Under the pieces are notes generated by a model. It had not been told where the DNA came from. It worked only from the letters and a program-made list of their open reading frames with translations, and did no database searches. A stretch of DNA of 64,000 bases from Elephas maximus indicus. Taxonomy: Eukaryota > Chordata > Mammalia > Proboscidea > Elephantidae. Where the stretch lies: assembly GCF_024166365.1 (NCBI RefSeq), contig NC_064823.1, positions 18,904,924 through 18,968,923 on the forward strand. The letters run 5' to 3'. The translations under genes and the position numbers were made by a program. Below are positions 59,305-64,000 of this stretch, piece after piece. The first letter of the stretch is position 1, and every line of letters begins with the position of its first letter.

Positions 59305-60469
59305 CAAAGTATTTTTTTAAGTTTAAGTTTTAAGTTTATGACTTCCCATTGACATTTGTTTGGACTATTAAACCTATGATAAAAGGAAACATTGTATTGT
59401 ATGGTAATTGAAACAACTCTGAACTTTCAGTCCAAAGACTTTTTAATCTCTATAGAGGAATTTGATCATACTACAAAAAGGGTGAATTATTTAGAAGGAG
59501 ACTATGGCTAAACTTTTAGTGCTTGAAGAGGAAGTCAAAGAAAAGGTACTTAAGATAAGTTAAAAACATTTACTTTATGTCAATGTACCACTGGTATATA
59601 ATATATATGACATTTTTTCCCTCAGGAGATGTCTTAAGCTTTGCATCTCCTTGACTTCCCAGATGACCCTGGAATTTGTTCCCCAGATTCTTTGGATTCT
59701 GCATGTTCTTTCAAAGCTTGTTATTTGGTAAATAAGTTTATAAATACAAATTGAAAATCTACAAGTTAATTATTAGTCTTTGTAATGATAAATATATGAA
59801 GGGCTGTACTCCTTAACCTCAGGACAGTTCCTACTTCATAAACGTTAAAGATGAAAGAGATTTTAAGCATAACCTTTGACTAGTTCACTGGGTGATCAAT
59901 TTTTGAAACTTTAATAGATTTTTTTCCACCTGATAAAATGCTATAAGAACACACCTATGACTCACATGACTATCATATCCATCACATGGAGGTGAGGGGG
60001 GTAAAAAAGAGAGAGAAAAGGAAAAGTGGAAGAATGTTTCTCCAGAAAGAAACTGTCTTTGCATAAAAATGCACATATGTAGGACTACTATCTCAAAAAG
60101 ATAAGAACCTCTATACATGATTAGGAAAGAAAAAAAAGCTGTTAATTTACAATAGAAAGAATAAGGCTATTTGGGGATATGGCAAGCCAAATAAATAGAC
60201 TATGGTGAGGATGTCCTGGGAAAATTAGAATAGAGCCCTAGTTGAAGAGAGAGGTGAAAAACTTCTCAGTGGCTAAATTTTATTGTCTTACACTATGATA
60301 CAAAACCCTTTTCATGACCTTTTGGTTTTGGCTTTGAATTGGTGGTACCGAGAGAGAAGAAGTAAGATCTTGTTCAGCAGTGTGACATGGTTTGAGCAAG
60401 GGACAGCATATCTAGGATGTGAAATGAAGAATATGATTTAAGAAATGAGTTTTGTGGTTTCCAGTTAAA
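59305..60469. other. No recognised feature
   Basis: AT-rich sequence without a repeat or gene I can name. Confidence 0.45.
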
Positions 60470-62162
60470 GATTGTGACTTAATCAGACCCACCTTAATGT
60501 CCCCTTGCAAAGAAGACTCAAGAAACCAAGTAAAATGGATACAAACAATGACCCCATATTCCTTGTCATGAAAGGGAAGGTCGAAGAATTGAACTGACCA
60601 CTGAGTGGAGTTAGAATGAAATTAGCAGGGATGTGGAGAATCTCAGAGAGAACATGCCCAGTCAGCTCACCTGGCACAGCATGGCTATTTTGAGATGGCA
60701 GCAAGCAACAACCCTGATCAAGAAGCACAAAGAGATAACTTCATGGGAAACACAGCTGTAGGCAGAGATACTGAGTGAATGAACCTACAAGAAAATGAGG
60801 TAGGCAAGTTGTGAGCTGGGTCCAGACTAGCCCAAGAAGGAGACACAAGGGTGTCTCATAGATTTGAAAATAGGAAAACACAGGGAACTGCCACTGGACC
60901 AAAGAGGGGCAGAGTGAAATGGTGGTGCTTCAGGATGGTAGACCGATAAAACAAGAAGTGGTCTTCTGTGGAGGGACAAGAGTGAGGGCTGTAAGGTGGG
61001 TGAGAACTTCAGAGTCTCTGGCAAATGCAGAGAAGGGAGGAACCCAGAAACTAGGGTCAAAACTTACTATCAGCAGTAGTGCAAGTCCAGCTGGGTGGGA
61101 GGCATCCATTGAACATTGAAAGAGCAGAACAATAATCAGAAGTTCCTCCCTTGAATAATTTCCTGCTAATCTCCTTTCCCCTCACATATGAGCAGCTCCA
61201 GTCCCCATGCCCCCACCACCAGCACCCTCACAATGAGGCACCCTCAGCAACTTACCCAACATTAGACAAATTTATAGTCCCTCGTGCCCTGACCCCATGC
61301 AGTGAGAAGCCCAGAAGTCACGCCCACAGCCTCTGTCACTGGTTCCAGCACCTGAAGCCCCACAACAGGGAAAGGTCCTGCTCACACACTTCCACATAAT
61401 CCTACAAGAGAAGACATATGTGCCTAACAACAGAGGATTATCTTCTGAGTGCATACCATCATACCCACCAGTGAGAGACAATTACTCCCAACCAACTGGC
61501 AGCATCATAGTCATACACAAACTAATAATATAAAGCAACATAAATTGAAATAATACAAAGGAAGATAGACAGTACAAAACAAAGGGACAAAGCTAAGCTC
61601 CAGATACATCAAAACAATACAAAAAAGACAAGCAACCATAAATCAATAAATGTATAAACAAATAAAATAGAACCTCATTGTCTCGAAGACTGCAATCACA
61701 AATCATATGAGAAAATAGAACAAGAAGACTCAAGCAATTGAGTAAAATAAACAGAAAACCTTATTGAGAAAGAATTGATACTAGATATACCTGACAATTC
61801 AAAAGACTAATATTTAGGATTTTTGAAGAAATCAAGGAAAACACAGAAAAAAAAAAAAAAAAAAACCCAGAAGAATTCAAGAAAACAATACAAGAACAAA
61901 ATGATGAACTCAATAGAGAAATAGAAAGCATACAAAAACAGCCAGAAATTCAGAAGATTAACAACAAAATAAAACAACTCAGCAGAAGGGACACAGTATT
62001 GAATTATTAGAAGAAAGATTCAGTGGAGGACAAATTCCTTGATACTAACTTATTTGAGGATCAATCAGAAAAAATGATTGAAGAAAAATGAAGAAAGTCT
62101 AAGGGTTATGTGAGGCACCATAAAGAGGAATAATATTTGCATATTAGGAAATTCAGAAGGGA

Positions 62163-62340
62163 CCAAAAAAACAACCAAACCAAATCCAGTGCCATCTAGT
62201 TGATTCCAACTCACAGCGACCCTATAGGACAGAGTAGAACTGCCCCACAGAGTTTCCAAGGAGCACCTGGCAGATTCATACTGCTGACACTTTGGTTAGC
62301 AGCCGTAGCACTTAACCACTACACCACCAGGGTTTCCCCC
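62163..62340 (-). mobile_element. AfroSINE, antisense, in L1-D, with TSD
   Basis: CCAGTGCCATCTAGTTGATT, CCTATAGGACAGAGTAGAAC, TTTCCAAGGAGCACCTGGC, ending TACACCACCAGGGTTTCCCC. TTCAGAAGGGA flanks it at 62152-62162 and 62341-62351 (11-bp TSD). Confidence 0.94.
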
Positions 62341-62615
62341 TTCAGAAGGGAAGGAAAGTAAAAAGAGTACAGAGAGAATTTTTGAAGACATAATGGCAGG
62401 GAATTTTCCAAATACCATGAAAGATGAGATCTCCATCCAAGAAGTTCAAAGAACCCCATACAGGATAGATCCCAAAAGAAAATCACCAAGACATATCATA
62501 ATTAAATTTTCCAAAACCAAGACAAAGAAATAATTTTGAAAGAAGCTCATGAAAAGAAAAATATCACTTACAAAGGGGTTTCAGTAAGACTAAGGGTGGA
62601 TTTCTTGTCAGATGC

Positions 62616-62778
62616 TGTCTTAGTTATCTAGTACTGCTATAACAGAAATATCACAAGTGGATGGCTTTAACAAAGAGAAATTTATTTCTAGAAATCCAAA
62701 TTTGGTGTGTCAGCTCCAGGGGAAGGCTTTCACTTTCTCTTGGCCTTTTCATCAGTCTTCCCCTGGACTACGAGCTTC
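62616..62778 (-). mobile_element. MaLR-type LTR fragment at the L1-D deletion
   Basis: TGTCTTAGTTATCTAGTACT, GCTATAACAGAAATATCACA, AGTGGATGGCTTTAACAAAG, then CCAGGGGAAGGCTTTCACTT and CCCCTGGACTACGAGCTTCA: the antisense 3' half of the same LTR family as 56269. Its other half is missing and L1 ORF2 sequence begins at its broken end. Confidence 0.82.
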
Positions 62779-64000
62779 AGTAAAGTGTCAAAGTCCGTTC
62801 AATAGCAGAAGAGATAGATATTCTCCTTATCAAAGGTGGTGGCGAAACTGGATATCCATTTGCAGAGGAATGAAACAGGATCCATACCTCACATCATACA
62901 AAAAACTAACTCAAAAATGGATCAAAGACCTAAATGTTGAAACTAAAACCCTAAAGTTCATGAAAGATAATGTATGGACAGAGCTAGGGGCCTAATTTAT
63001 GGGATAAATATGCTATCAGAAATAAAAAAATGCACAAACAACAGAAGATAAACTAGATAACTGGTACCTCCTAAAAATTAAATACTTATGTTTACCTAAA
63101 GACTTAACCAAAAGAGTGAAAAAAGATACTACCATCTGGGAAACAATTTTTGGTAACAACATATGTGAAAAGGGTCTAATCTCTAAAATGTATAGAAACT
63201 TCAACACTTCACCAACAAAAAGACAAAGCAATCAAATAGGGCAAAGGACATGAACAGACAACTTACCAAAGAAGACATTCAGGAGGCTAATAAACACATG
63301 AAGAAATGCTCACAATCATTAGCCATTAGAGAGATACAAATCAAAACTACAATGAGATACCATCCCACCCCTGCAGAAATGGCACTGAACAACGACAAAA
63401 AAAAAAAAAAAAAAAAACCCAGAAAACAACAAATGCTGATGAGGTTGTGGGAAGATTGGAACTCTTATACACTGTTGGTGGGATTGTAAAATGGTACAAC
63501 TATGGAAAGTGGTGCTTCATCAGAAAGCTAGAAATAGAAATACCCTATGACCCAAAAAGCTCTAATCCTAGCTATATATCCTAAACATGTAAGAGCACTG
63601 ACACAAACACACTTATGCGCACCTATGTTCATTGCAGCATTATTCATAATAACAAAAAGATTGAAACAACCTAAGTGTCTATCAATGGATGAATGGACAA
63701 ATTGTGGTACCTACATATAATGGAGTACTACTCAGTTATAAAGAATAATGATGAGTTCTTGAAATGTATTATAACATGGATGAATCTGGAGGACATTATA
63801 CTGAGTAAAATAAGTCAATCACAAAAGAATAAGTATCGTATGATATCACTTTTATAAAAAGAAAAGAATAGGTATACATAGAGAAAACAATGTTCTTAGG
63901 TGGTTACCAGGGATGGGAAGAGGAGAAAGGGGAAATAAATTTCTAGATAGTAGACACTAGTTATTTCTGATGATGGGAAAGGCAGTACCAAATGCAGGTG

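Larger units (their letters stand above)
60470..64000 (+). mobile_element. L1-D: old L1, rearranged, runs off the window
   Basis: The probable 5' UTR (about 60470-61680, edge uncertain) leads into an ORF1 remnant: a coiled-coil-like, A-rich part near 61860-62010, then ITMAGNFPNTMKDE-like sequence and HRT-like PYRIDPKRKSPRHII near 62400-62500. ORF1 stops at 62615. ORF2 resumes only at about 62779 ([20 protein letters not shown]), so the endonuclease and RT are missing. The end of ORF2 (63250-63489: [20 protein letters not shown]) and the 3' UTR follow to the edge. A SINE and an LTR fragment interrupt it. Confidence 0.82.

Overview
This window looks like non-coding nuclear DNA of a placental mammal, most likely an elephant or another paenungulate. 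The basis is the repeats. There are about twenty copies of tRNA-headed SINEs of the Afrotherian (AfroSINE) type, several RTE/BovB-like LINEs, and L1 elements with an L1-like ORF1/ORF2 layout. Old mammal-wide repeats (L2, MIR, hAT fossils, MaLR-type LTRs) lie beneath them. I see no functional host protein-coding gene, no true tRNA or rRNA gene and no CRISPR array. The only host-gene-derived sequence I can name is a dead processed copy of HNRNPA1. The species call is an inference from repeat families remembered, not searched.

Layout. 0-9 kb: an LTR fragment with a SINE and RTE fragment beside it, a solo-LTR-like repeat, a tRNA-Gly-headed SINE, an MLT1-like LTR, and an antisense LTR split by an antisense RTE. 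9-18 kb: L2, MIR and an older L1 3' UTR, peppered with AfroSINEs. 18.05-21.23 kb: a near full-length but decayed RTE with target-site duplications (TSDs). 23.3-25.8 kb: an old L1 with its 5' part inverted. 27.7-32.2 kb: two more RTE copies, one of them 5'-inverted and bounded by a perfect 12-bp TSD. 32.55-40.02 kb: a full-length, decayed L1 (L1-A). 41.0-42.4 kb: the HNRNPA1 retropseudogene. 42.67-49.28 kb: a much younger L1 (L1-B) with a GC-rich tandem-monomer 5' UTR and few lesions. 49.6-50.5 kb: a possible retroviral LTR. 53.4-55.0 kb: an internally deleted L1 (L1-C). 56.3-59.3 kb: two related solo LTRs flanking a stretch with a near-perfect fold-back sequence. 60.5-64 kb: an old L1 (L1-D), broken by a SINE, an LTR piece and a large internal deletion, running off the window.

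How the parts relate. The LINEs carry the machinery (APE endonuclease, reverse transcriptase). The SINEs are parasites of the RTE LINE: they share its 3' end and, in the tRNA-Gly-headed form, also its 5' UTR. L1 activity probably made the HNRNPA1 copy. Every protein frame I can recognise in the LINEs is interrupted, so nothing here appears autonomous as read. The most informative observations are the two-ended RTE origin of the SINE body, the twin-primed RTE with intact TSDs, the unrelated 5' UTRs on two L1s with homologous ORFs, and the local fold-back duplication.
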